A DNA stretch of 34,145 nt from Clostridiales bacterium (lineage in GTDB: Bacteria > Bacillota > Clostridia > Lachnospirales > Lachnospiraceae). The notes under the pieces were generated by a model. That model did no database searches. It saw only the letters and a program-made list of their open reading frames with translations, and had not been told where the DNA came from. This document shows positions 8,241-16,037 of this stretch, piece by piece (the stretch's first letter is position 1; each line of letters starts with the position of its first letter). The DNA is taken from positions 1 to 34,145 of the forward strand of contig JAJQCO010000202.1 of assembly GCA_021202655.1 (NCBI GenBank), read 5' to 3'. A program made the translations under genes and the position numbers.

Positions 8241-8287
8241 AAAAAGAGGAAGCCTGCAACGCCGTAGCGCCGCTCGACTTCCTCTTT
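8241..8287 (-). terminator. Rho-independent terminator of the ABC transporter unit
   Basis: Perfect 10-base arms AAAGAGGAAG (8243-8252) and CTTCCTCTTT (8278-8287), with a GC-rich inner loop. Read on the minus strand, the descending arm runs into a T-run. It lies 39 bases past the permease stop and separates that unit from the acetyltransferase operon. Confidence 0.75.
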
Positions 8288-8325
8288 AATGACTGGTACA
8301 AGAGAAAAAATTGATGATACACCCC

Positions 8326-9981
8326 TCACATCATCACTTCTTTGTTTTTACTGACCTTAAAGAAAATGATCAATGACACGACGGTAGTCGCGATCAGAAT
8401 GGAGGCCAGCGCCGCCGCGGTGCCGTAATTTCCTCTCACAACCTCCTGGTAAATTGTAACGGACATGGTTTTGGTTCCTCCCGTATAGAGGATCACCGAG
8501 GAGGATAGTTCGTTGATCACCGTAATCCAGCTTAAAATGGCGCCTGACAGCACGCCCGGCAGCATCATTGGCGCCGTTACCTCAAAAAACGTGCGCACGG
8601 TCCCGCTTCCCAGCGATATTGCCGCTTCCTCAATGCTGGGACTGATCTGATGCAGGATCGCCGAACTGGAGCGAAGCGTGTAAGGCATCCGGCGGATCAC
8701 GAGGGAAATAATAATGATCAACGCCGTACCGCTTAAAATCAGCGGTCTGTGGTTAAAGGCCAGAAGCAGGGTGATTCCCAGAACTGAGCCCGGAATGATA
8801 TACGGAAACATGGTTACCGTATCGAGAATTCCGGTAGCCAGATTCTGACGTCTCACAGAAAGATAGGCGATCAACACCCCAAGCACAACGATCAGAAGGA
8901 TCGCCGCGATCCCAAAGAGATAGGTGTTGCGAATCGCGCTGCCCAGAGAGGAAAAGATCCGACGGTAGCTGTTTAAGGAATATCCTTCCAGGAAGATAGA
9001 CGTATTCGCGTTTAAAAAAGACGTGTAAATGACCGTTGCCTGGGGGACGACCGAGAGCAGTACCATCCCGTAAATATAGAGATGCATCAACAGACCTCGG
9101 ATTCCTCCGGCGCGCTTTTTCTCAATCGGCCGCAGCGAGCTCATCGCATAGGAATGCCGGTTCACGTACCATTTCTGCAGGAAAAAGAAGACCGCCGTTA
9201 TCAGAATCATAATATTGGCCATTGCCGCGGCAAAATGCGCTTCGCTCCCGCTTTCGCTGACAAACTCGGAATACACCAGCACCGGCATCGTGACAAAGCC
9301 CTCGCCCAGAAGCTGCGGTGTGCCAAAATCAGCCAGCGCGTTCATAAATACCAGCATCGCTCCGGCAAGAATCGTCGGCGTAATTAACGGAAGGACAACG
9401 CCAAATATCTTTTTGGGACCCCGACATCCCAGGTTCTCCGCCGCTTCCAGCAGGGAAACGTCAAGCTTTTTCAGGGCTCCCGATACATACAGATAAATAA
9501 ACGGGTAAAGCTTTAAGGTAAATACCAGTAAAATCCCGCCAAACCCATAAATGGAGGGCAGTGAAATTCCCAGTGTTTTGTTGAAAAACTGAGTGACAAC
9601 TCCGCTTCTGCCGCACAACAGAATCCAGGAATAGGCGCCGATAAACGCCGGCGACAGCATGGATATAATAATCAGTATCTCCAGCACACCGCTGCCCATG
9701 ATCCGATAATTCGACATAAAATACGCCATCGGAACTCCCGTCAGAACCGCCAGAATTGTCACCGAAAACGTGACCTTAAAGCTGTTAATCAGCGCCCGGT
9801 AATAATATCGTTTGCTGAAAAACTTCTGAAAATTCTCCAGCGACCAGTTCCCGGTTTCCGGGCTCTGGAATCCCTTCAACACCATGGAAAACAGCGGATA
9901 AATCAAAAACACGGCAACCAGGAACAGCAGGAACAGGGTCATCATGTTCCAAAAATCCAGTTTTACTCCTTTTTTCTGCAT
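8326..9981 (-). CDS. ABC transporter double permease (FbpB-like)
   Basis: A 551-residue integral membrane protein with about twelve hydrophobic segments and two copies of the binding-protein-dependent permease domain. The two EAA loops, which dock to the ATPase, are visible: EAAENLGCRGPKKIFG near residue 180 and EAAISLGSGTVRTFFE near residue 460. This double-length form is typical of ferric-iron, thiamine, phosphonate and polyamine-like importers. The start ATG has AGGAGGAGG upstream. It follows the binding-protein gene by 32 bases and is followed by a terminator, so the unit has no ATPase of its own. Regulation by the T-box leader upstream of the binding protein suggests an amino acid or related solute rather than iron. 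Confidence 0.9.
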   Translation of the reverse strand: MQKKGVKLDFWNMMTLFLLFLVAVFLIYPLFSMVLKGFQSPETGNWSLENFQKFFSKRYYYRALINSFKVTFSVTILAVLTGVPMAYFMSNYRIMGSGVLEILIIISMLSPAFIGAYSWILLCGRSGVVTQFFNKTLGISLPSIYGFGGILLVFTLKLYPFIYLYVSGALKKLDVSLLEAAENLGCRGPKKIFGVVLPLITPTILAGAMLVFMNALADFGTPQLLGEGFVTMPVLVYSEFVSESGSEAHFAAAMANIMILITAVFFFLQKWYVNRHSYAMSSLRPIEKKRAGGIRGLLMHLYIYGMVLLSVVPQATVIYTSFLNANTSIFLEGYSLNSYRRIFSSLGSAIRNTYLFGIAAILLIVVLGVLIAYLSVRRQNLATGILDTVTMFPYIIPGSVLGITLLLAFNHRPLILSGTALIIIISLVIRRMPYTLRSSSAILHQISPSIEEAAISLGSGTVRTFFEVTAPMMLPGVLSGAILSWITVINELSSSVILYTGGTKTMSVTIYQEVVRGNYGTAAALASILIATTVVSLIIFFKVSKNKEVMM

Positions 9982-10013
9982 TGAGACGCCTCCTCCTGCT
10001 TTCCTCCGGATTT

Positions 10014-11108
10014 TTACTGAAGATCCATGTAAATATCCGTAAATTTATTCATCCATTCGCTCTTCTGCTCCGCGATAAAATCCTGATCCACCTCGATCGT
10101 ATTGATTTTATCCATACTGAGCAGAGTGGAGGATTCCGGAACATCCGTGCGCACGGTACGGCAGTTTAAAGAATCGTTCATCATGGTCTGTGTCTCCAGC
10201 GATGTGCAGTAATCCAGAAAGCTCTTCGCGTTCTCCTCGTTCTTGCAGCCCTTTATCATAAAAACACCGTCTCCGCTGAAAATCACACCTTCCGTCATAT
10301 GTACAATGGAGACGTTTGCACCGGCGGAAATCTGGTTCGCGGCGCTGCCCTCCGAGGTAAGGCCAACCGTATATTCGCCGTCCGGAACGCCCTTATACGC
10401 CGCGGAGGAACCGCCCAGCAGCTTTCCGTCAAGCTGCGCGCAGAAGGCTTCCACATACTCCCAGCCCTGTTCCGGATCTCCGTCGCCCATCGCATAAAGC
10501 ATGTTCACCACATGCTCCCAGGCAGAAGAGGATTTGTTCGGATCGGCCATGGCAATTTTGCCCTTCAGCTCCGGATTCAGCAGATCCTGATAACCTGTTA
10601 TTTCCATATCGCCGATCAGTTCGTTGTTGACGATCAGAACGCTGCCGATCACATCCAGACGCGTCAGGTTCCCCTCGGTATTTTTCATGCTGTCCATCAC
10701 AGCATCCTCATTTTCTGTCTGATAATCTGCAAACAGATCGGAAACATTCTTGACATTGCTGATGGTTCCGCTCATCATCACATCGCCCAGGGGATTCTCT
10801 TTTTCCGAATCAATCCTGGTCAGCAGTTCCCCGCCGCTGGCAACCACAACCTCAACCTCAACGCCTGTCTGCTCGTGATAGCCGTCAATAATTGCGTTCG
10901 CGACGGCCTCCGGCATCGACGTATAAACAACCAGCTTATCGCTGGCGCCGACCGCCTCCTTCTCAGTCTCTACAGCTGTCTCCGCAGCTGTCTCTGCAGC
11001 AGCGCTGCCTGACGCCGTCGTTGTGTCCGACGCCGTGCTCTGTCCGCCGCAGGCCGTCAGACTCATCATCATCGCGGCTGCGCATACCATGGAAATCATT
11101 TTTTTCAT
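10014..11108 (-). CDS. ABC transporter substrate-binding lipoprotein (family 1, ferric-iron/phosphonate type)
   Basis: A 364-residue protein. The signal peptide ends in SLTACGG, a lipobox, so it is anchored outside the membrane. A low-complexity Ala/Thr/Glu linker (about 25-50) precedes the binding domain, which starts LVVYTSMPEAVANAIIDGYHEQTGVEVEV, typical of the FbpA/PhnS-like family. The sequence is consistent with a Venus-flytrap protein; the ligand cannot be named. AAAGGAG lies 7 bases before the ATG. It is the first gene behind the T-box leader at 11226-11562 and is paired with the permease downstream. Confidence 0.9.
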   Translation of the reverse strand: MKKMISMVCAAAMMMSLTACGGQSTASDTTTASGSAAAETAAETAVETEKEAVGASDKLVVYTSMPEAVANAIIDGYHEQTGVEVEVVVASGGELLTRIDSEKENPLGDVMMSGTISNVKNVSDLFADYQTENEDAVMDSMKNTEGNLTRLDVIGSVLIVNNELIGDMEITGYQDLLNPELKGKIAMADPNKSSSAWEHVVNMLYAMGDGDPEQGWEYVEAFCAQLDGKLLGGSSAAYKGVPDGEYTVGLTSEGSAANQISAGANVSIVHMTEGVIFSGDGVFMIKGCKNEENAKSFLDYCTSLETQTMMNDSLNCRTVRTDVPESSTLLSMDKINTIEVDQDFIAEQKSEWMNKFTDIYMDLQ

Positions 11109-11183
11109 AATCGTTCTCCTTTACTGATTGATTTATTTATATCCGGAATCAAATCCGGATCTGAACAAGGAATGGCAAAAATA

Positions 11184-11229
11184 CAGAATCTGCCGCCGGC
11201 AGCTCCTTCCGTATGCTATGACAAATAAA
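11184..11229. repeat. 46-bp repeat, copy 1 (in binding-protein leader)
   Basis: This segment aligns without gaps to 23071-23116, with 37 of 46 positions identical. Here it spans part of the leader just downstream of the T-box terminator and overlaps its A-run (T-run on the minus strand). Read on the minus strand, both copies contain TAGCATACG followed by AAGGAGCT or AAGGAAGCT. Its function is unknown. Confidence 0.6.
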
Positions 11230-11264
11230 AAAATGCCTCTGCCCCACACATGGGACAAAAGCAT
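11226..11264 (-). terminator. T-box terminator hairpin
   Basis: On the minus strand, ATGCTTTTGTCCC (11264-11252) pairs with GGGGCAGAGGCAT (11245-11233), including some G-U pairs, and is followed by seven T (11232-11226). It lies directly after the T-box core, as expected for a transcription-attenuating T-box. An uncharged tRNA would favour the alternative antiterminator. Confidence 0.85.
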
Positions 11265-11562
11265 AAACCTCTGCGATACCACCCAACTTGACATCTCCTG
11301 AAAGATATCCTCTCGCTTCACGTACCATCATACGCGCCCCGATGGATAACGGGTGGGGATCCCGTCCGCTCCTACTCAGGAAATTCGCCTCCGGCTGCCA
11401 CAGCTTCGTCATCACTGTCGCGCTGTGTTCCTTTCCCGTTCAAAGCCGCCCTCGGAAGGCCATTCGTCGGTTAGCCGGACGCCCCGATTTCACCGCCCGA
11501 GGCTCTCTGCAGACTGGCATTTGCCGATTACTATTCTTCCTCACAGGTTTTTCTTATTACCG
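11226..11562 (-). ncRNA. T-box leader RNA controlling the ABC importer
   Basis: From a transcription start near 11562 the RNA shows the ordered parts of a T-box. A CTGTG/CACAG base closes stem I, AGAGAGC forms the AG bulge, and the CCTCGG/CCGAGG stem leads to the distal loop. The 3' strand carries TTGAACGGGAAAGG, which holds the specifier. The T-box core GGGTGGTATCGCAGAGG (about 11269-11285) precedes the terminator. T-boxes sense uncharged tRNA and almost always control aminoacyl-tRNA synthetases or amino-acid synthesis and uptake. The specifier is either GGG (Gly) or CGG (Arg), depending on register; I cannot decide. Confidence 0.85.
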
Positions 11563-11568
11563 AATCTC

Positions 11569-11598
11569 ATTATAGGCCGTATGGCGCAGTTTTGTCAA
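11569..11598 (-). promoter_or_regulatory. Promoter of the T-box/ABC importer unit
   Basis: Perfect sigma-A boxes on the minus strand: TTGACA (11598-11593), an 18-base spacer, TATAAT (11574-11569). It lies just before the T-box leader. Confidence 0.85.
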
Positions 11599-11638
11599 CC
11601 GGTTTTTTTACGCAGATTTTACCCGGATTTTACCTTCC

Positions 11639-12141
11639 TTACAATCCAACAGCCTGAAGCGCCTGATCCAGATCCTGAATGATGTCCTCCGGAGACTCGA
11701 GTCCGACGCTGAATCGAATAAAGCCATTTCTGAATTTCTCCGGATACAGATGAATCCGCTCGTCATAACTCGGCTGTGGAAAAATCAGACTTTCATCATG
11801 TCCAGGGGGAACGTGACGGAACCGCGAAAAATCTGCCAGGCATTAAACGGGCTGATGACTGCGCCAACATTGACCTGTGCTTCATAGCGAATGCGATCCA
11901 TCGTTTCCAGATCGTTGGACAGGATCGCGCCTCCCTGTGCGTCGCCATGGCCGTTGATGAATTTTGTAAGCGCGTCTACCACAAAGTCGGCCCCCAGATC
12001 CAACGGTCGCTGGTTCAGGGGAGAAGCAAAGGTGTTATCAACCGACAGGACAGCGCCGGTTCCTTCGTCGTAATCGGTTCCGGTATGTATGGCCTGCGTG
12101 GAATTATCGTATTCCCTGAATTTATTTTCTTTTTATGACAT
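11639..12141 (-). pseudogene. Decayed trans-sulfuration PLP enzyme (MetB/methionine gamma-lyase type)
   Basis: ATG at 12141 follows GGGAGG at good spacing, but codon 3 is TAA. Beyond it the frame reads as the family N-terminus, with STQAIHTGTDYDEGTGAV. It then jumps to the middle of the protein, FASPLNQRPLDLGADFVVD and LTKFINGHGD, where the PLP lysine TK is retained. After GSVTFPLD comes a stop and a frame change into the C-terminus (GLESPEDIIQDLDQAL) ending at 11639. The family is about 380-400 residues, so large parts are lost. Its start follows the ATP-grasp stop by 17 bases, so it was the last gene of the cysK operon. It is clearly non-functional as a PLP enzyme. Confidence 0.85.
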
Positions 12142-12158
12142 AGAGAAGCCTCCCGATG

Positions 12159-13349
12159 TCATGTCCTGTCTGTCACAAAGCGGATAAATTCCTCCGTTTC
12201 CTCCTGCGTATATGTGTGAGCCGTATACATCTGGTTGCCCATCTGGGCGACGTTCATTTCCGGCATCCGCTCACACATCACGATCCGCTCGCCGTACCTG
12301 TCCAGGATCTCCTGGTGACTGTGCCGATAGGCAAAACAGTCTCTCTGGCTTGCATAGACGCAGAAATGATCCTCACCACGTTCGGGAAGCAGCCGTCGAT
12401 TGGTGGACACCATGTCCGCCCAGATCTGATAGACGTCCGTGCTGTGCGCGTAATTCATCATATCCGGCGTATAACCGCCCGCCGGGCGCATATTCACCTC
12501 AAGCCCGACAAAATCACCGACCTCTCCCAGACCCTTACGCGCCTTTGTCAGCCGGAAAAATTCCATATGTACAAAGCGGCTCTTCGCGTCAAAAGCCTTC
12601 GCCGTGGCTCTCCCCAGCCTGCGCAGGGAGTCCGGCATCTGCGCCGCCACATAATAGGCGAGGTCGCGCTGCTCCAGCACGATGTCCATGATCGACGGCG
12701 GCCATACGGTCATCGATTCAAAGAGCGGCGTGCAGTCGGCGTCGGTGATCGCGTCATAGGAGCAGATATCTCCCTCGATAAACTCCTCCATGACATAGGG
12801 CGCTTTGGGAAGCCTGGCAAAGAACTTTTCCAGATCCTGCTCTCCACGAAGCCGCCAGGTGTCCGTCGCGCCCACGCCGACATCCGGCTTCACGATCACG
12901 GGATAGCCGACCTCGCTGAGGAAAGCTTTCGCCGCCTCGATTGTCGTCACCTTATGGCAGCGTGCGGTCGGCACGCCAGCCTCCCGATAATAGGCCTTCA
13001 TCCCTGATTTGCTCTTGAAGCGGCCCACCTCGTCCGCCTGCACGCCGGTCGTAACATGAAAATCCGTCCGCAGCCTCGCGTCCTGCTCCAGCCAGTATTC
13101 ATTGTTGGACTCGATCCAGTCAATCTTTCCATATTTAAAGGTGAAAAAGCCGACCGCCCGAAGCATCTGCTCATAGTCCTCCAACGTGTCCAGGCGATAA
13201 TATTCTGTAAGCGAGCGTTTCAGCTCGACCGGCAGCTCGTCATAGGGCGCATCTCCGATTCCAAGCACGTTTACGCCGTTCCTTTTCAGACGGTCGCAGA
13301 AATTCCAGTAGGTGCGCGGAAACTGCGGCGAGATAAACACAAAATTCAT
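12159..13349 (-). CDS. ATP-grasp carboxylate-amine/thiol ligase-like protein
   Basis: A 396-residue protein with an N-terminal pre-ATP-grasp domain (FVFISPQFPRTYWNFCDRL) and an ATP-grasp core from about residue 110. The core shows GYPVIVKPDVGVGATDT (nucleotide-binding loop), YVMEEFIEGD and the metal-binding LEVNMRPAGG near 280. Enzymes of this fold join a carboxylate to an amine or thiol through an acyl phosphate. The substrates here are unknown. GGGAGGA lies upstream of the ATG. It follows the DUF1847 gene by 38 bases and was once followed by a trans-sulfuration enzyme. The context suggests modification of a sulfur compound brought in by the neighbouring importer; this is inference. Confidence 0.85.
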   Translation of the reverse strand: MNFVFISPQFPRTYWNFCDRLKRNGVNVLGIGDAPYDELPVELKRSLTEYYRLDTLEDYEQMLRAVGFFTFKYGKIDWIESNNEYWLEQDARLRTDFHVTTGVQADEVGRFKSKSGMKAYYREAGVPTARCHKVTTIEAAKAFLSEVGYPVIVKPDVGVGATDTWRLRGEQDLEKFFARLPKAPYVMEEFIEGDICSYDAITDADCTPLFESMTVWPPSIMDIVLEQRDLAYYVAAQMPDSLRRLGRATAKAFDAKSRFVHMEFFRLTKARKGLGEVGDFVGLEVNMRPAGGYTPDMMNYAHSTDVYQIWADMVSTNRRLLPERGEDHFCVYASQRDCFAYRHSHQEILDRYGERIVMCERMPEMNVAQMGNQMYTAHTYTQEETEEFIRFVTDRT

Positions 13350-13387
13350 ATGTTCCGTCCTCCCTCATTTATTAGAAGCCAGGAAAT

Positions 13388-14047
13388 CTAAAGCTTCAGT
13401 TCCTTCTTAAATCTGGAATACATGGACGTTGCCGTATACAGAGCGGCTACCGGATTATGCCCCAACACGCGATCCTTGACAATCATGACGGTTGTCGGCG
13501 CCTTTGAGTGACGCAGAAACAGCGTATCATGGCCTACGCAAAGGCCAATCACAATATTGAAATCCGTTCCCTGCGCCTCCAGTGCTTTGGCCTGCATAAT
13601 CGGGTTGCACATGGACTCATGACCGCAGCCGTGATTCAGCTTCTTCTCTTCCGGCACACCGATGAATGTCTTATCCACCGCGCCTATTTTGCAGCCCACC
13701 GTGTAGTAATCAATCTTTCTGGCTTTTAGAATTTTGCAGAAGATACGAGTCTCATTCATTAATCCGACGCAGGAGGCTATCCCGATTTTTTTATAACCCA
13801 TGCGATCAATGAGCTCCAGCGTTTCCTCCACACGTGTGAGACGGCCATAGAACTCGCCCTCAATCTCAGCGGAGATCCTGGCAATTTTCCCCAGCTCCTC
13901 ATCGGTTTTGTAAATCTCAAGCACCTGAGCCAGCAATTCCTGGTCTACATGTTCTGTCAGGCAAAACGCCGGATATTTTTCTTCATTTTTGCCGCGACAG
14001 GCCAGAACCGCGCAGTCAGAACAGGTACGTGTACATTTTGCAGCCAT
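13388..14047 (-). CDS. DUF1847 family cysteine-rich protein
   Basis: A 219-residue protein with an N-terminal cysteine cluster (KCTRTCSDCAVLAC) and further Cys residues at IASCVGLMNET, VGCKIGA, HGCGHESMCNP and IGLCVGHD. It matches the DUF1847 family, presumed to bind metal; its function is unknown. The frame is open to 14158, but ATG at 14047 is chosen because it follows AAGGGGGTG and avoids overlap with the binding-protein gene ending at 14067. It lies between that gene and the ATP-grasp gene in the cysteine-controlled operon, so a role in sulfur or metal metabolism is likely. Many of its cysteines could bind Zn or an Fe-S cluster. Confidence 0.85.
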   Translation of the reverse strand: MAAKCTRTCSDCAVLACRGKNEEKYPAFCLTEHVDQELLAQVLEIYKTDEELGKIARISAEIEGEFYGRLTRVEETLELIDRMGYKKIGIASCVGLMNETRIFCKILKARKIDYYTVGCKIGAVDKTFIGVPEEKKLNHGCGHESMCNPIMQAKALEAQGTDFNIVIGLCVGHDTLFLRHSKAPTTVMIVKDRVLGHNPVAALYTATSMYSRFKKELKL

Positions 14048-14066
14048 AAAAAAGCACCCCCTTCTT

Positions 14067-15152
14067 TCAATCGTAGAACCCCGCGATGTCGTCTGCCGTA
14101 TAGCTGTCCGGAACATCGTCATAAAAGACATACACATCGTCCGCAAACTTCTGCGCATCCGTTCCTTCTTTCAGAACGCCAATATCGGCAAGCTGCTCCA
14201 CGCTCAGTCTGATGGCGTCATAACCGCCCTGTACCGATGGGATGTAGTTGTACGACTTCAGAATGCCTGCATTAAACTCTGCATCACCGGTGACATAATT
14301 CTTATCCAGCTGGAGCTGCGCCGTCTCCTCCGGATGTTCATTCACATAGACAGAAGCTTTCAGGATCGCCCGGGTAAATGCGGCGGCAACGTCAGGATGT
14401 TCTTCGGCGAACTTCGTACTGACAAAGGAGGCGCAGCAATATTCGGAAGCGAACTGCTCGCTGGAAGCCGTGTCCACAAGCGTATTCAGGTCATACTGCT
14501 CGACATACTGGGAAGCGGTGGGATCGCCGGTAGCAATGACGTCGATTGCTCCATTTTCCAAAGCCTGGCCCAGATCGCTCTGAGAAAAGACCACAAACTC
14601 AACCTCAGGATTTTCCTCATCAAAGCTGATCCCTTCCGCCGCCAGCACTCTCTTCGTCACGATGGTTTCCGCCCCTGCCAGACCGGAGACTCCGATCCTC
14701 TTGCCCTTCAAATCTGCGGTCGTGTCGATGCCGGAATCCTTGGGCACAATGATCTTGGTGCAGCCGGTATGGACGCCGGCGGTGAATTTGATGGCCAGGC
14801 CGTTCTCAATCGGCTGCAGGAACTTGCCAATCAGGCCAAAGCCTACGTCCACCTGATCCGCGCCGATGGCTTCCTGAACATGTGAGGCTTCCACCTGAAT
14901 GTTTTCCGGATCAATCCCTTCGTCTGCAAAAAATCCTTTTTCTACCGCGATATGGAGAGGAGCCTGGCATAAGGACGGCGAATATGCGATGCGCAGATGA
15001 AACGGTTCCTTCGACGTCTCGTCTGCAGCAGCGGAGACAGAGGTATTCTGGGCAACAGCGGGCTCATTATCCGACGCAGACTTAGCTCCGCATGCGGTCA
15101 GGAAAGCAAGCGACGACAATACAAGCAAAACAGATACTATTTTATTTTTCAT
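14067..15152 (-). CDS. ABC transporter substrate-binding lipoprotein (TauA/SsuA/NMT1 type)
   Basis: A 361-residue protein with a signal peptide ending in AFLTACGAK, a lipobox. The mature part begins FHLRIAYSPSLCQAPLHIAVEKGFF, typical of sulfonate/taurine/nitrate binding proteins (NMT1-like). It also contains DLKGKRIGVSGLAGAET, a family hallmark. ATG at 15152 is preferred over the ATG at 15158 because GAGGAG then has proper spacing. It is the third component of the importer encoded upstream. The gap to the ATPase gene holds a perfect dyad at 15186-15210. Cysteine-attenuated expression suggests that the solute is a sulfur source; the exact solute is unknown. Confidence 0.9.
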   Translation of the reverse strand: MKNKIVSVLLVLSSLAFLTACGAKSASDNEPAVAQNTSVSAAADETSKEPFHLRIAYSPSLCQAPLHIAVEKGFFADEGIDPENIQVEASHVQEAIGADQVDVGFGLIGKFLQPIENGLAIKFTAGVHTGCTKIIVPKDSGIDTTADLKGKRIGVSGLAGAETIVTKRVLAAEGISFDEENPEVEFVVFSQSDLGQALENGAIDVIATGDPTASQYVEQYDLNTLVDTASSEQFASEYCCASFVSTKFAEEHPDVAAAFTRAILKASVYVNEHPEETAQLQLDKNYVTGDAEFNAGILKSYNYIPSVQGGYDAIRLSVEQLADIGVLKEGTDAQKFADDVYVFYDDVPDSYTADDIAGFYD

Positions 15153-15185
15153 AATCATTTCTCCTCGTACAAGCATGTTATGTCC

Positions 15186-15210
15186 ATTCGATACAGTCTT
15201 TCTATCGAAT
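15186..15210. repeat. Perfect dyad between ATPase and binding-protein genes
   Basis: ATTCGATA (15186-15193) and TATCGAAT (15203-15210) are perfect 8-base inverted repeats around a 9-base spacer. There is no U-run after either arm. It may be an intercistronic RNA hairpin that raises the level of binding-protein mRNA, or an operator. Confidence 0.5.
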
Positions 15211-15257
15211 TATGAAACTATCCATGTATTCACAGGTACCGGATATCGACATAACGG

Positions 15258-16037
15258 TTACAGATAGTAGTCCGGCTCCTGCACGGTTCCGCCAAAATCC
15301 AGCAGCTGCAGGACCTTTCCGCGGCAGTGCAGAAAATCCTCGCTGCTACGCGCCCTTGGACGGCTGAAACCAACGTCGACAATTTTTGTCACGCGGCCAG
15401 GTCTTGGCGTCATAACAACAATCTGATCCGACAGGTAAATGGCTTCATCCACATCATGAGTAACCATAACCATGGTCATATTACTTTCACTCCAGATACG
15501 CAGGATTTCATCCTGCATGTTCATCCGCGTGAAGGCATCCAGCGCTCCCAACGGCTCATCCAGCAGAAGAACCTTCGGGCGACCCACGAGCGCGCGCGCC
15601 AGAGAAGCACGCTGACACATGCCGCCGGAAAGCTGATGCGGATAATATTTTTCAAAACCGGAGAGCTCGACAAGCTCAATGATTTCATGGACGTCCTTTG
15701 CCCGTTCACGATAAATTCCGCGGGCGCGCAGTCCAAAAGCAACATTCTCGTAGATGTTGAGCCACGGAAACAGGGTATGCTCCTGAAACATAAAGCCACG
15801 GTCGCTTCCCGGCTTCGTAATCCGGTCGCCATCCAGAGACACTGCTCCGGAATCCGGGTGAATAAGACCCGCAATCAGACGAAGCAGCGTGGATTTCCCA
15901 CAACCGGAGGGACCAATCAGAGAGACGAAGGAACCGGCTCGGATCTGGAGATCAATTCCTGACAAAGCGGTAATCGTTTCTCCCTGTGGGTTTGTAAAAC
16001 GCTTTTCTACATTGGAAATCGAAATGCCGCCTACCAT
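15258..16037 (-). CDS. ABC transporter ATPase (TauB/SsuB type)
   Basis: A 259-residue ATPase. Walker A GPSGCGKST is near residue 45, followed by the Q-loop FMFQEHTLFPW, the signature LSGGMCQRASLARAL, Walker B VLLLDEPLGALD and the switch His in MVTHDVDEA. The sequence fits the nitrate/taurine/sulfonate importer group. The frame is open to 16103, but ATG at 16037 is preferred: it overlaps the permease stop by 7 bases (ATGGTAG) and has GGGAG upstream. It powers the importer with the permease at 16031-16993 and the binding protein downstream. Confidence 0.94.
   Translation of the reverse strand: MVGGISISNVEKRFTNPQGETITALSGIDLQIRAGSFVSLIGPSGCGKSTLLRLIAGLIHPDSGAVSLDGDRITKPGSDRGFMFQEHTLFPWLNIYENVAFGLRARGIYRERAKDVHEIIELVELSGFEKYYPHQLSGGMCQRASLARALVGRPKVLLLDEPLGALDAFTRMNMQDEILRIWSESNMTMVMVTHDVDEAIYLSDQIVVMTPRPGRVTKIVDVGFSRPRARSSEDFLHCRGKVLQLLDFGGTVQEPDYYL

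Noticed and set aside
11149-11415. Minus-strand frame of 88 codons in the leader of the ABC importer
   Set aside because: It runs through the T-box core and terminator; the RNA structure explains the sequence better.
12133-12161. ATGACAT/ATGTCAT hairpin as a terminator of the ATP-grasp gene
   Set aside because: It is not followed by U-runs in the direction of transcription, and it contains the ribosome binding site and start of the decayed trans-sulfuration gene.
12156-13007. Plus-strand open frame of 283 codons
   Set aside because: It is antisense to the ATP-grasp gene, and its Arg/His-rich composition is typical of a shadow frame.
13989-14885. Plus-strand open frame of 298 codons
   Set aside because: It is antisense to the TauA-like binding-protein and DUF1847 genes, with no domain or ribosome binding site.
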